DNA of 7,253 nucleotides, from the NCBI GenBank assembly GCA_002419365.1, contig DIGA01000086.1, positions 25,918 to 33,170 on the forward strand, given 5' to 3'. Shown here one piece after another: positions 1 through 6,687 of this stretch; the first letter of the stretch is position 1; every line of letters begins with the position of its first letter. The notes beneath the pieces were generated by a model that was given only the letters and a program-made list of their open reading frames with translations, ran no database searches and had not been told where the DNA came from. A program made the position numbers and the translations under genes. This DNA is from Mageeibacillus sp. UBA5734. Its GTDB lineage: Bacteria; Bacillota; Clostridia; Saccharofermentanales; UBA5734.

Positions 1-5
1 TTTCG

Positions 6-25
6 TTTTGAGACAGCCCCTTTTT
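6..25. other. Candidate half of an inverted repeat at the window edge (terminator arm or element end)
   Basis: The plus strand reads TTTTGAGACAGCCCCTTTTT. A GC-containing arm followed by T5 is what the descending arm of a rightward intrinsic terminator looks like; read on the minus strand, A5 plus GGGGCTGTCTC would be the ascending arm of a terminator for the GT2 gene, which stops at 32. No partner arm is inside the window. The GGGGCTGTCTCAAAA string also reminds me of ends of some Firmicutes insertion sequences, but this is memory only. Confidence 0.3.
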
Positions 26-31
26 GATTAA

Positions 32-1006
32 TTATTCATGATCTTGTTTTGCTTCTTGTATTTTGACCCCATCGTATTCCATCCGTTTGAGATGGAACTG
101 AACATCTTCCAGGATTTTCCGGTTCGCTGAGATCAGATCTGACTGCAGACTGATCAGGATCGTCTGGTATCCGATCGTTATCAACAAGGATGCCAGTACA
201 AGTGATTGGATGTGTCCATCCCCTTCACCAGCAAAAAGGAAAAATAAAAATCTTACGCCTATCAGAGTGCCTGCAAGCAGAAAAACAAGTCCGATACTTA
301 GGAAAAACAGTAACGGTTTATACATCATGAAAGCACGAATGATCGTTATAGAAGAACGTGATACATAACTGGCTATACTTTTGAACAGGCGCGATTTTCG
401 TGTTTCAGGATTTGTTCCGATTTCAACAGAAGAAATCGCATCACGTCTGTGGCCAGCCTGTATGATCGTTTCCAGTGTATAAGTGTATTCATTGATTACG
501 TTGATCTTCATCGCGGCGTGGCGGGAATAAGCACGAAATCCGCTGGGTGCATCAGGAATATCCGTTCCGGAAGCCATTCTGACAACCAGACTGCCGATGT
601 GCTGCAGCTTTTTCTTTTTGGCAGAAAAATGTTCAATTTTCTGGATCGGCCGTGCACCCACTACGATATCCGACTCACCATTTAGTATCGGCTGAACCAA
701 TTTGAGGATATCGCTGCCTTGATATTGATTGTCTGCATCTGTGTTAACAATGATGTCGGCTCCCAGGCGCAGGCAGGCATCGATGCCTGCTTTAAAGCCA
801 TAAGCCAGACCTTTGTTCCGAGTCTGACGCACGATATGATTGACGCCTAATGATTTGGCGATCTCTATCGTCTTGTCAGTCGAACCATCATCGATAATCA
901 AGGTTTCGATGATATCAATTCCGGCTATTTCTTTTGGCAAGTCCTTGACCGTCTGGGGCAAGGAGCCCTCTTCGTTGAAGCAAGGAATCTGGATAATCAA
1001 TTTCAT
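32..1006 (-). CDS. GT2 polyprenyl-phosphate sugar synthase, membrane-anchored
   Basis: The 324-residue protein looks like a family 2 glycosyltransferase of the DPM1/GtrB type, which transfers a sugar from an NDP-sugar to a polyprenyl (in bacteria usually undecaprenyl) phosphate on the cytoplasmic face of the membrane. Visible motifs are PCFNEE (residues 8-13), DDGSTD (39-44), RNKGLA (63-68), the metal-binding DAD in NTDADNQY (88-95), GARP (117-120) and SGFRAYSR (155-162), then a basic stretch (NPETRKSRLF) before the membrane. Two hydrophobic segments follow (about 231-259 and 267-288), ending in a charged tail that includes SANRKILED, typical of bacterial DPM1-like enzymes. I start at the second ATG (1004-1006) because GAGGT lies 7 bases upstream; the ATG at 1022-1024 lacks a good site and would add only MVEVCP. 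The gene follows the GT-C gene by 58 bases, so the two are probably co-transcribed. Which sugar is used cannot be read from the sequence. Class assignment is secure; exact substrate is inference. Confidence 0.9.
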   Translation of the reverse strand: MKLIIQIPCFNEEGSLPQTVKDLPKEIAGIDIIETLIIDDGSTDKTIEIAKSLGVNHIVRQTRNKGLAYGFKAGIDACLRLGADIIVNTDADNQYQGSDILKLVQPILNGESDIVVGARPIQKIEHFSAKKKKLQHIGSLVVRMASGTDIPDAPSGFRAYSRHAAMKINVINEYTYTLETIIQAGHRRDAISSVEIGTNPETRKSRLFKSIASYVSRSSITIIRAFMMYKPLLFFLSIGLVFLLAGTLIGVRFLFFLFAGEGDGHIQSLVLASLLITIGYQTILISLQSDLISANRKILEDVQFHLKRMEYDGVKIQEAKQDHE

Positions 1007-1013
1007 AGGGCAG

Positions 1014-1018
1014 ACCTC
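1014..1018 (-). promoter_or_regulatory. Ribosome binding site of the GT2 gene
   Basis: GAGGT on the minus strand, 7 bases before the ATG at 1004-1006. It decides between two in-frame ATG codons, because the upstream one (1022-1024) is preceded only by an A-rich stretch with no good purine-rich site at the right distance. Confidence 0.65.
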
Positions 1019-1064
1019 AACCATTTATTTTTCAGCAGTATTCTTTTCAGTCGATCCGAAAAAC

Positions 1065-2975
1065 TCATGAATCTACCTCAAAGTCACGCGGCGTGATCAA
1101 AAGGGGGGCAATATCCAGCTGGTCAAACCAATATTGATCCTGATACATCAACTGTAAATCAAATTCGGAGCTTGCATCTTTGATTTCCATTTCCCAATCC
1201 AGCCTGGTAGACTGACCGGGCTTGATATCCTGTTCGGGCACAACAACCTTGAAATCTGCCCGTTTCCTGCTAGCAAGGAAAAGGGGTGGCAATTCTGCAG
1301 CGTTGAGATAGGACTTGCCGATATTGTGAATGATCATGACTCCCGACAGCTTGTTATTCTCGAAATGGACGTCTATTAATTCGTACTCGACAGCAACTTT
1401 GATTGATTGCAAATCCCGGGCATGGTAAAACAATGGAGTCTGTGCGACATCCATGACTTTTTCCAGATAGCCATAGGGTACAAGCGGTTCGACTAAGCTT
1501 ACTATTTTTTCAAAATTGGCGTGCGAAATCAGGAGATAGGAATTTGATTGTGTGAATTCCTTCAAATCAATGCTCTCTTCGCTGCCAGGAACTAAATTGC
1601 CATAGCGAATATTTTCAAAATCAGGATCAATATGAGTGCCAATGTGCAGGGTTTCATAGCCATTCAAATATTTGAGGCTCATATCAGCGCCACTGATGTA
1701 CAGGTATTCGTCAGGTGCTATGTATTCCTTCACATATTCGACTAACGGTCTTGACTCTTCATTTAAGCGCAATCGATTTTCTGGTTGAAAGAGACTCAGA
1801 GATGTGATGTTTCCAGAAAATAAAACCAGAACAAGAATAACAGCTATCAATGGTCGCCATTTTGACCGATCAAATAGTCCGGTCATGAACTCAATCGCAA
1901 TGACTGCCAAGATAGCGATAATGGGATACATGAATAATATCAATCTCGGATGAAAAGGATACTTGCCGATATAAGATGCGAGCATCAATACGACTGTCCC
2001 ACTGATGATAACCAGTGCAGCTTCATTCATTTTCTTGAAAATTGATAAAACACCTATCCCGACCAAAATGACAACCACAACAGGATAGACTCTGAATACA
2101 TTATCAACCAATGGATAATCATTAATGTTAAGCGCTAATCCATAGATGAGTCGAGCTGCACGGATCAAGTCTTCGATGCTTGTGGGAATAATAGGGAACC
2201 GGAAAATATCCCAATGTTCAATCAAATCAGGATCTTCGCTCGCTTTTTTCAGCCATGCAAAGTATTGCCAGAGAAAGCTTGCAATTACGACCAAAGAGCC
2301 TGTCAAAGATAGAATGAAGACCTTTCGATTTTTCTGAATGATCGAGCGGACAAAAATGATGATTGAAATCCCGCCAATGAAGAAAATGGCAGGAAACGAT
2401 AACCAGAGAAGGATGGCATAGAGGAAAAACAAGACAGGCAATGTGATTTTCTTATGCAAATACCGTTCGTACAAATAAATCACAAGCAAAACCGTGAAAG
2501 CATCGCTCATGTATTGCTTAAACTCATTGGCAAAATAGAGCATGATCATCATCGATGAAGCATAAGCTGCACCAATCATTGGCAACTGGCTTTTTGCCAG
2601 ATCTCTTAGGATGCGATAGGTCAGGAAAATCATCCCTAAATAGGCGAAAAAGGAATAGATTCTGAGCCAGAATTCGCTGTTATTGCCTATCATGGTCAAC
2701 AATTTAACGATATAGACATACAAAACCGGTGCACTCTGGCGGTGCTTCAAGATTTTTGCAGTCAAGTTTGACAAGTCACGAGTAACAATGGAGTATGCCA
2801 AAGTCACTTCGTCTGCCCATAAAGATCGATTGGTTATGTATTCCAATACGACGATGACTAAAGATACAACGATAATGGCTATGCTGAAATAGTTCAGCCA
2901 GTCTCTTGTCCGGTCAATAAAAGTTGGTTGATGCCAATTGAAGGTTTTTTCTTTTGTTGTCACTTTAGGTTTCAA
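1065..2975 (-). CDS. Polytopic GT-C type glycosyltransferase (PMT_2/ArnT-like) with C-terminal ectodomain
   Basis: Read from a TTG start, this is a 636-residue integral membrane protein. It shows about ten to twelve hydrophobic segments between residues 30 and 390 (for example 30-46, 105-120, 131-148, 178-212, 219-235, 297-312, 319-336, 347-364, 374-390). The first extracytoplasmic loop has SLWADE (51-56) and RQSAPVLYVY (79-88), the acidic motif and APxLY-like signature of GT-C enzymes that use polyprenyl-phosphate sugars. NEFKQYMSDAF (150-160) and FHPRLILFMYP (341-351) also fit that superfamily. Residues about 391-636 are soluble and likely outside the membrane; their last 100 residues look like a beta-sandwich, with HNIGKS (550-555) and IKPGQST (584-590). 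The next gene makes a lipid-linked sugar donor, so the two probably form a donor/transferase pair. The frame stays open to 3317, but that part overlaps the TPR gene and crosses its terminator. TTG at 2973-2975, with GGGGAG 7 bases before it, is the best start; GTG at 2961-2963 is the alternative. AT-rich relative to the genes on its right. The acceptor is unknown. Confidence 0.82.
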   Translation of the reverse strand: MKPKVTTKEKTFNWHQPTFIDRTRDWLNYFSIAIIVVSLVIVVLEYITNRSLWADEVTLAYSIVTRDLSNLTAKILKHRQSAPVLYVYIVKLLTMIGNNSEFWLRIYSFFAYLGMIFLTYRILRDLAKSQLPMIGAAYASSMMIMLYFANEFKQYMSDAFTVLLVIYLYERYLHKKITLPVLFFLYAILLWLSFPAIFFIGGISIIIFVRSIIQKNRKVFILSLTGSLVVIASFLWQYFAWLKKASEDPDLIEHWDIFRFPIIPTSIEDLIRAARLIYGLALNINDYPLVDNVFRVYPVVVVILVGIGVLSIFKKMNEAALVIISGTVVLMLASYIGKYPFHPRLILFMYPIIAILAVIAIEFMTGLFDRSKWRPLIAVILVLVLFSGNITSLSLFQPENRLRLNEESRPLVEYVKEYIAPDEYLYISGADMSLKYLNGYETLHIGTHIDPDFENIRYGNLVPGSEESIDLKEFTQSNSYLLISHANFEKIVSLVEPLVPYGYLEKVMDVAQTPLFYHARDLQSIKVAVEYELIDVHFENNKLSGVMIIHNIGKSYLNAAELPPLFLASRKRADFKVVVPEQDIKPGQSTRLDWEMEIKDASSEFDLQLMYQDQYWFDQLDIAPLLITPRDFEVDS

Positions 2976-2982
2976 TCTGAAT

Positions 2983-2988
2983 CTCCCC
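2983..2988 (-). promoter_or_regulatory. Ribosome binding site deciding a TTG start
   Basis: GGGGAG on the minus strand, 7 bases upstream of TTG (2973-2975). The frame has no ATG between 3108-3110 (upstream of the terminator, inside the TPR gene) and the codon for Met95 within the membrane region, so a non-ATG start is needed to keep the first membrane segment. This site favours TTG over the GTG four codons downstream, for which the spacing would be 19 bases. Confidence 0.6.
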
Positions 2989-3075
2989 AATCGGTGAAAT
3001 AAATCGGTTATCTGAAACGACTCGCAATCGATTCTGCCACAAATGAATTCAAATGTACAGAAACTACCTGTCCGC

Positions 3076-3107
3076 AAAAGAGGCTGGCGATCAATCGCCA
3101 GCCTCTT
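3076..3107 (-). terminator. Intrinsic terminator of the ACT-UPF0210-TPR unit
   Basis: A perfect 14-base-pair inverted repeat: 3094-3107 pairs with 3078-3091 around a two-base centre (in practice a four-base loop once the innermost pair opens). On the minus strand the stem ends in TTTT (3079-3076), followed by GCGG. The stem is GC-rich (GAGGCTGGCGAT core). The TGA stop of the TPR gene (3093-3091) sits in the loop, so the last codons of that gene form the ascending arm. The T-run is short, so termination may be partial. On the plus strand the stem is not followed by an unbroken T-run, so it points to leftward transcription. Confidence 0.75.
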
Positions 3108-4872
3108 CATCTTCTTCCAGTTCCAGTTTACCGGCCTTGTCCTGCCAGTAGCGGACCTCGTCGTCGAGTCCGAGCATGCGGTAGAGCATGATCTTGCCGT
3201 GGCAGGCATCGAGGTTGTCCGGGTCGAGGATGAGGGCCGCGTCGTAGAGGCGGTTGGCCTCGTCGAATTCGTTGAGCTGGACCAGGGTGTTGGCTTTGCC
3301 GACCAGGGCGCCGACATGGTCTGGCATCAGGCGCAGGGTCTGTTCAAAGACCTGGTTGGCCAGGTCGAATTCGCTGCGGAAATAGTGGATGATGCCTTTG
3401 TTGCAGAGGGCATCGGCATAGTCCGGTGACTCGGCAATGGCCCGGTTGACCAGCTCGATGGCCCGGTCCTCGTCGCCATCCAGGTGGCTGAGGTACGAGA
3501 GCTCATTGAGGGCGAAGGGATTGTCCGGCTCCATCGCAACGGCTTTGTTCAACAGGTGGCGCGCTTTGTCGTCTTCGTTGCGGCGCATGGCGATCATGCC
3601 CAGGATGACATAGGCGCTGACAAAGCTGCTGTCAAGGCGCAGGCACTCGCGGCAGGCTTTTTCACAGTCGTCGAGGTAACCGGCGGCAAACAGGACATCG
3701 GCGATTTCGTAATAGACTTCCGGATCATCGGGGTAGGTCCGGCGCAAGCGCTGGAAACTCTCCAGAGCAGCGAAGTCGTGGCCGAGCATGGAAAGGCATT
3801 TACCCTGGCCACGCATGGCATCGTAGCGCAAGGGGTCGAGTTCAAGCGTTTTCTCGAAATCGACCAGGGCGTCCTTGTAATTGCCAATCTGGAGCAGGAC
3901 AAAGGCCCGGGCCAGGTAGCTGTTGGGATTATCCGGGTCCATGGTCACTGCCAGCTGGGCATCTGCCATGGCCTTTTCATTGTCACCGAGCAGGAAGTGG
4001 GCATTGGAACGCAGGGTGTAGCCGGCAAAATCGTGTGGGTAGCGCTCAATCAGGAATTCGCTGACCAAAAGGCTCTCTTCGATCCGGCCAATCCGCTTGA
4101 GGATCCGGGCTTTGACGGCCAGGATTTCATAGAGCTCATCGACCTGGGGCAAGCTTTCTTCGATCCAGTCGAGCGCCTCGGTGAATCGGTTGTCAAACTC
4201 GAGCGCGAGGATCGCCTCGAGATGGTATTCCAGACCAGAACCGTATTCGGGATGGTCCCGGCAAAGCTCCTGCCAGTCCCGGGCCGCGACAAGGACCTGG
4301 TCAACCGAACGCAGCTGGCGGGCCAGGCTGATCCGGATCAAAAAGTCCATCCGCAGCAAGGTGGTTTCGGCCATGCCAGCCTCCCGGGCAGCAGCCAGGT
4401 CATGGCGGCATCGGGTGATATGCTCCGGTGTGATTTCCGGCAAGCGGGAAGTCAGGAACAGGCGCAGGACATATGCCCAGCGCCGGGCCAGGCGAAAGTC
4501 ATAAGCGTAAGCAGCCTTGGGCCGCAAGTCCAGCGGCTTGGATGCGCCTGATTCGATGCCCTCGATGACAGAGCTTACCTGGTCCAGGGCAAATTCCAGG
4601 CTGCCAGTCTCGGCAGAGAGCAACAGCTCCACCAGCCATTCAATCCGCATCGGCTGGTCAGCCAGGTCGACTTGGGCCAGCTTGTCGCGGGCAGCTTCAG
4701 GTTCTTCGCGCAGCAGCAAGATAGCAGCCTGGAGGATGAGGTAAAGCCGGTACCAGGGACCTGATTTCTTGCCCGGGAACGGTGGCAGCTCCTGCGCGCC
4801 AATCAAGACCGACCGGATCTCGATCGTTTCTTCGAAAAAGCGCTCATAGGCCTGTGAACTCATAATCGGCAT
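3091..4872 (-). CDS. Tetratricopeptide-repeat (TPR) protein
   Basis: The 593-residue protein has no signal peptide or clear membrane segment, so it is probably cytoplasmic. From about residue 248 to 553 it consists of nine back-to-back 34-residue TPR units without insertions (starting at 248, 282, 316, 350, 384, 418, 452, 486 and 520), plus a degenerate unit from 554 and probably one before 248 (about 213-247). Units carry the usual TPR pattern, for example NYKDALVDFEKTLELDP and NEFDEANRLYDAALILDP, often ending in DPDN or similar. Residues 1-210 are also helical-looking but more divergent (LILQAAILLLREEPEAARDK resembles a worn repeat). The tail LELEEDEEAGD is very acidic. TPR arrays bind peptides or proteins, so a scaffold role is likely; no catalytic domain is visible. 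The gene begins 18 bases after the UPF0210 stop, with AGGA 10 bases ahead of the first ATG, and ends inside a terminator, making it the last gene of the unit. An ATG at 4861-4863 is possible but lacks a ribosome binding site. Partner and pathway unknown. Confidence 0.9.
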   Translation of the reverse strand: MPIMSSQAYERFFEETIEIRSVLIGAQELPPFPGKKSGPWYRLYLILQAAILLLREEPEAARDKLAQVDLADQPMRIEWLVELLLSAETGSLEFALDQVSSVIEGIESGASKPLDLRPKAAYAYDFRLARRWAYVLRLFLTSRLPEITPEHITRCRHDLAAAREAGMAETTLLRMDFLIRISLARQLRSVDQVLVAARDWQELCRDHPEYGSGLEYHLEAILALEFDNRFTEALDWIEESLPQVDELYEILAVKARILKRIGRIEESLLVSEFLIERYPHDFAGYTLRSNAHFLLGDNEKAMADAQLAVTMDPDNPNSYLARAFVLLQIGNYKDALVDFEKTLELDPLRYDAMRGQGKCLSMLGHDFAALESFQRLRRTYPDDPEVYYEIADVLFAAGYLDDCEKACRECLRLDSSFVSAYVILGMIAMRRNEDDKARHLLNKAVAMEPDNPFALNELSYLSHLDGDEDRAIELVNRAIAESPDYADALCNKGIIHYFRSEFDLANQVFEQTLRLMPDHVGALVGKANTLVQLNEFDEANRLYDAALILDPDNLDACHGKIMLYRMLGLDDEVRYWQDKAGKLELEEDEEAGD

Positions 4873-4882
4873 GTGCGTGTGT

Positions 4883-4886
4883 TCCT
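4883..4886 (-). promoter_or_regulatory. Ribosome binding site of the TPR gene
   Basis: AGGA on the minus strand, 10 bases before the ATG at 4870-4872 and only a few bases after the upstream TAA (4893-4891). It supports the first ATG over the one three codons later and suggests translational coupling with the UPF0210 gene. Confidence 0.5.
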
Positions 4887-4890
4887 GCGC

Positions 4891-6249
4891 TTAGTTCTTC
4901 ATGCTGTGGATGGGGGCTGGGATCCGGCCACCCCTTTCGATGAAGGCAGCTGAGGAAGCCGGGTTGACGGCCATGATTGGAGCCGAACCCAAAAGGCCGC
5001 CGTAATGGACCTTGTCGCCGACGGTCTTGCCCGGGACCGGGATGATGCGTACAGCAGTGGTCTTGTTGTTGAAGGTGCCGATCGCCATTTCGTCGGCGAT
5101 GATGGCGGAAATGGTCGTCGCGGGCACATCACCGGGGACTGCGACCATATCGATGCCGACCGAGCAGACCGAGGTCATGGCTTCGAGTTTTTCCAGGCTG
5201 AGGGCGCCCAGCTCGACGGCAGCGATCATGCCTTCGTCTTCACTGACCGGGATGAAGGCACCGGACAGGCCGCCGACATAGGAGGAAGCCATGGTGCCAC
5301 CCTTTTTCACAGCGTCATTGAGCATCGCGAGAGCGGCCGTCGTACCCCAGGCACCGGCTGTCTCGAGACCGAATTCTTCGAGGATGCGGGCGATCGAGTC
5401 GCCAACGACTGGCGTCGGGGCCAGGGACAGGTCGATAATGCCAAACGGCACACCGAGCCGTTTGCTGGCTTCGCGGGCGACGAGCTGGCCGACGCGGGTG
5501 ATCTTGAACGCAGAGCGCTTGATCGTCTCAGCAACATGCTCGAGATCCTGGCCGCGGGTGGATTCGAGAGCGGTCTTGACCACACCGGGGCCACTGACAC
5601 CGACATTGATCACGCACTCCGGCTCGCCTGGGCCGGTGAAAGCGCCAGCCATGAACGGGTTGTCCTCCGGGGCATTGGCAAAGACGACGAGCTTGGCACA
5701 GCCGAAAGCATCCTGGGCTGCTGTTTTTTCCGCCAGATCCTTGATGATCGTGCCCATCAGGCGCACGGCGTCCATATTGATCCCGGTGCGTGACGTGGCG
5801 AGATTGACCGAGGAACAGACGAGGTTCGTTGTTGACAAGGCCTCGGGGATCGACTCGATCAGACGGCGGTCGGAGTCGGTGAATCCTTTGTGGACGAGAG
5901 CAGAGTAGCCGCCGATGAAATTGACCCCGATCGTCTCGGCAGCGCGATCGAGTGCCCGGGCATACATCGTGTAGTCCGTCGAGTCACCGGATGCGGCCAC
6001 CATCGAGATCGGGGTGACGGAGACGCGTTTGTTGATGATCGGGATACCGAACTCATGGCTGATGTCCTCGCCCGTTTTGACGAGGTGTTCCGCTTTGCGG
6101 CAGATTTTATCATAGATGCGCTGACAGGCCCTTTCGGAAGAATCCGAAGCGCAATCGAGCAAGTTGATCCCCATTGTGATCGTGCGCACATCGAGGTGCT
6201 GCTCACGGAACATGCTCAGGGTTTCCAGGATTTCGAAATCGTTAAACAT
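4891..6249 (-). CDS. UPF0210 (DUF711) family protein, PFL-like fold
   Basis: The 452-residue protein matches, along its whole length, what I recall of UPF0210/DUF711, including the pneumococcal member of about 445 residues. Blocks easily recognised are DVRTITMGINLLDC (20-33), GIPIINKRVSVTPIS (68-82), FIGGYSALV (111-119), VCSSVN (144-149), EDNPFMAGAF (195-204), INVGVSGPGVV (214-224), FKITRVGQLV (248-257), DLSLAPTP (273-280), GGLSGAFIPVSEDEGMIAA (326-344), VCSVG (361-365) and the C-terminal PAPIHSMKN. Family structures show a barrel related to pyruvate formate-lyase type glycyl-radical enzymes, but I see no canonical glycyl-radical loop and no radical-SAM activase gene in the window. No reaction is established for the family. 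Cysteines 33, 145 and 362 are in blocks I recall as shared with the pneumococcal protein. The start has GGGGA 6 bases upstream. The gene follows the ACT gene by 30 bases, the standard partnership for this family, and is followed 18 bases later by the TPR gene. Family call is near certain; function is unknown. Confidence 0.95.
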   Translation of the reverse strand: MFNDFEILETLSMFREQHLDVRTITMGINLLDCASDSSERACQRIYDKICRKAEHLVKTGEDISHEFGIPIINKRVSVTPISMVAASGDSTDYTMYARALDRAAETIGVNFIGGYSALVHKGFTDSDRRLIESIPEALSTTNLVCSSVNLATSRTGINMDAVRLMGTIIKDLAEKTAAQDAFGCAKLVVFANAPEDNPFMAGAFTGPGEPECVINVGVSGPGVVKTALESTRGQDLEHVAETIKRSAFKITRVGQLVAREASKRLGVPFGIIDLSLAPTPVVGDSIARILEEFGLETAGAWGTTAALAMLNDAVKKGGTMASSYVGGLSGAFIPVSEDEGMIAAVELGALSLEKLEAMTSVCSVGIDMVAVPGDVPATTISAIIADEMAIGTFNNKTTAVRIIPVPGKTVGDKVHYGGLLGSAPIMAVNPASSAAFIERGGRIPAPIHSMKN

Positions 6250-6279
6250 GGTGTTTCCCCATAACTCTCCAAGATAGGC

Positions 6280-6567
6280 TCAGACGCGATGCATAGCCTT
6301 GAAAATGTCGGAATGCTGGACACGGATCGCCAGACCCATCTCGTCACCGAGTGCTTCCAGCCGGCTGCCCAGCTCCTTGATGTCGATCGGCATCGTGCTG
6401 TAGTCGACTAGCATGATCATGGTGAAAACATCCTGGAGGATGGTCTGGGAGATGTCGTTGATGTTGACCGACAAGGCTGCCAGCTCGGTGGCCACACGGG
6501 CGATGATTCCGACCCGGTCCTGGCCGACGACGGTGATCACGGCGGTCTGCTTGTTTGAATCTGACAT
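6280..6567 (-). CDS. ACT domain protein, UPF0237 family
   Basis: This 95-residue protein is a single ACT domain plus a short tail. TAVITVVGQDRVGIIARVA (8-26) is the first strand and the ligand-binding G-D-R-x-G-I turn of ACT domains; VNINDISQTIL (34-44) and FTMIMLVDYS (48-57) are the next helix end and strand. The length and sequence fit the UPF0237 family, whose members are stand-alone ACT domains resembling glycine-cleavage regulators and the regulatory parts of amino-acid enzymes. ACT domains usually form dimers that bind amino acids or other small ligands. Its gene lies 30 bases before the UPF0210 gene, the same order as I recall in Firmicutes, which suggests it regulates or assists that protein; this is inference. 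GAGG sits 8 bases before the ATG. A likely promoter lies at 6602-6630, making this the first gene of the unit. The ligand is not known. Confidence 0.93.
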   Translation of the reverse strand: MSDSNKQTAVITVVGQDRVGIIARVATELAALSVNINDISQTILQDVFTMIMLVDYSTMPIDIKELGSRLEALGDEMGLAIRVQHSDIFKAMHRV

Positions 6568-6575
6568 GGGGCTTA

Positions 6576-6579
6576 CCTC
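6576..6579 (-). promoter_or_regulatory. Ribosome binding site of the ACT gene
   Basis: GAGG (within TGAGGT) on the minus strand, 8 bases before the ATG at 6565-6567. It confirms this start. Confidence 0.6.
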
Positions 6580-6601
6580 ATTCTCTTTTTTGTATCACTC
6601 T

Positions 6602-6630
6602 ATTGTAACCATCTTGGGCCATGGTGCAAA
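6602..6630 (-). promoter_or_regulatory. Probable sigma-70/A promoter of the ACT-UPF0210-TPR unit
   Basis: On the minus strand, a -35 box TTTGCA (6630-6625; 4 of 6 matches to TTGACA) is followed after exactly 17 bases by a -10 box TACAAT (6607-6602; 5 of 6 matches to TATAAT). The expected start of transcription is near 6595, giving a leader of about 28 bases that contains the ribosome binding site. It lies in the 120-base gap after the hydrolase gene. This is a pattern match only. Confidence 0.5.
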
Positions 6631-6687
6631 GCATCCTCGGGCTGACGGTTTCCACAAATCAAGCCCCTGCTGTCAGGTATTTTCTTA

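Noticed and set aside
2990..3077. Promoter for the glycosyltransferase genes
   Set aside because: The best pair I found (TTGCGA, 18 bases, TTTATT on the minus strand) matches each consensus at only four of six positions, which is expected by chance in AT-rich DNA.
2976..3317. N-terminal extension of the GT-C protein up to an ATG at 3317
   Set aside because: It overlaps the TPR coding region in another frame, includes the terminator hairpin, and where it overlaps the TPR gene translates to Ser/Thr/Arg-rich sequence typical of an out-of-frame reading.
3484..4551. Long plus-strand open frame (355 codons) antisense to the TPR gene
   Set aside because: It mirrors the codon pattern of the GC-rich TPR gene, whose protein shows clear 34-residue repeats. 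The antisense translation shows no recognisable family.
5005..5793. Plus-strand open frame (262 codons) antisense to the UPF0210 gene
   Set aside because: The minus-strand frame encodes an unmistakable full-length family member. The antisense product is an Asp/Gly/His/Arg-rich shadow.
4891..6249. A functional glycyl-radical enzyme
   Set aside because: The fold relationship is known, but no canonical radical-glycine motif near the C-terminus and no activating enzyme gene are visible.
6631..6687. Terminator after the hydrolase gene
   Set aside because: Only a four-base stem (CCTG/CAGG) and a five-base pairing with a large loop are present, and no T-run follows.
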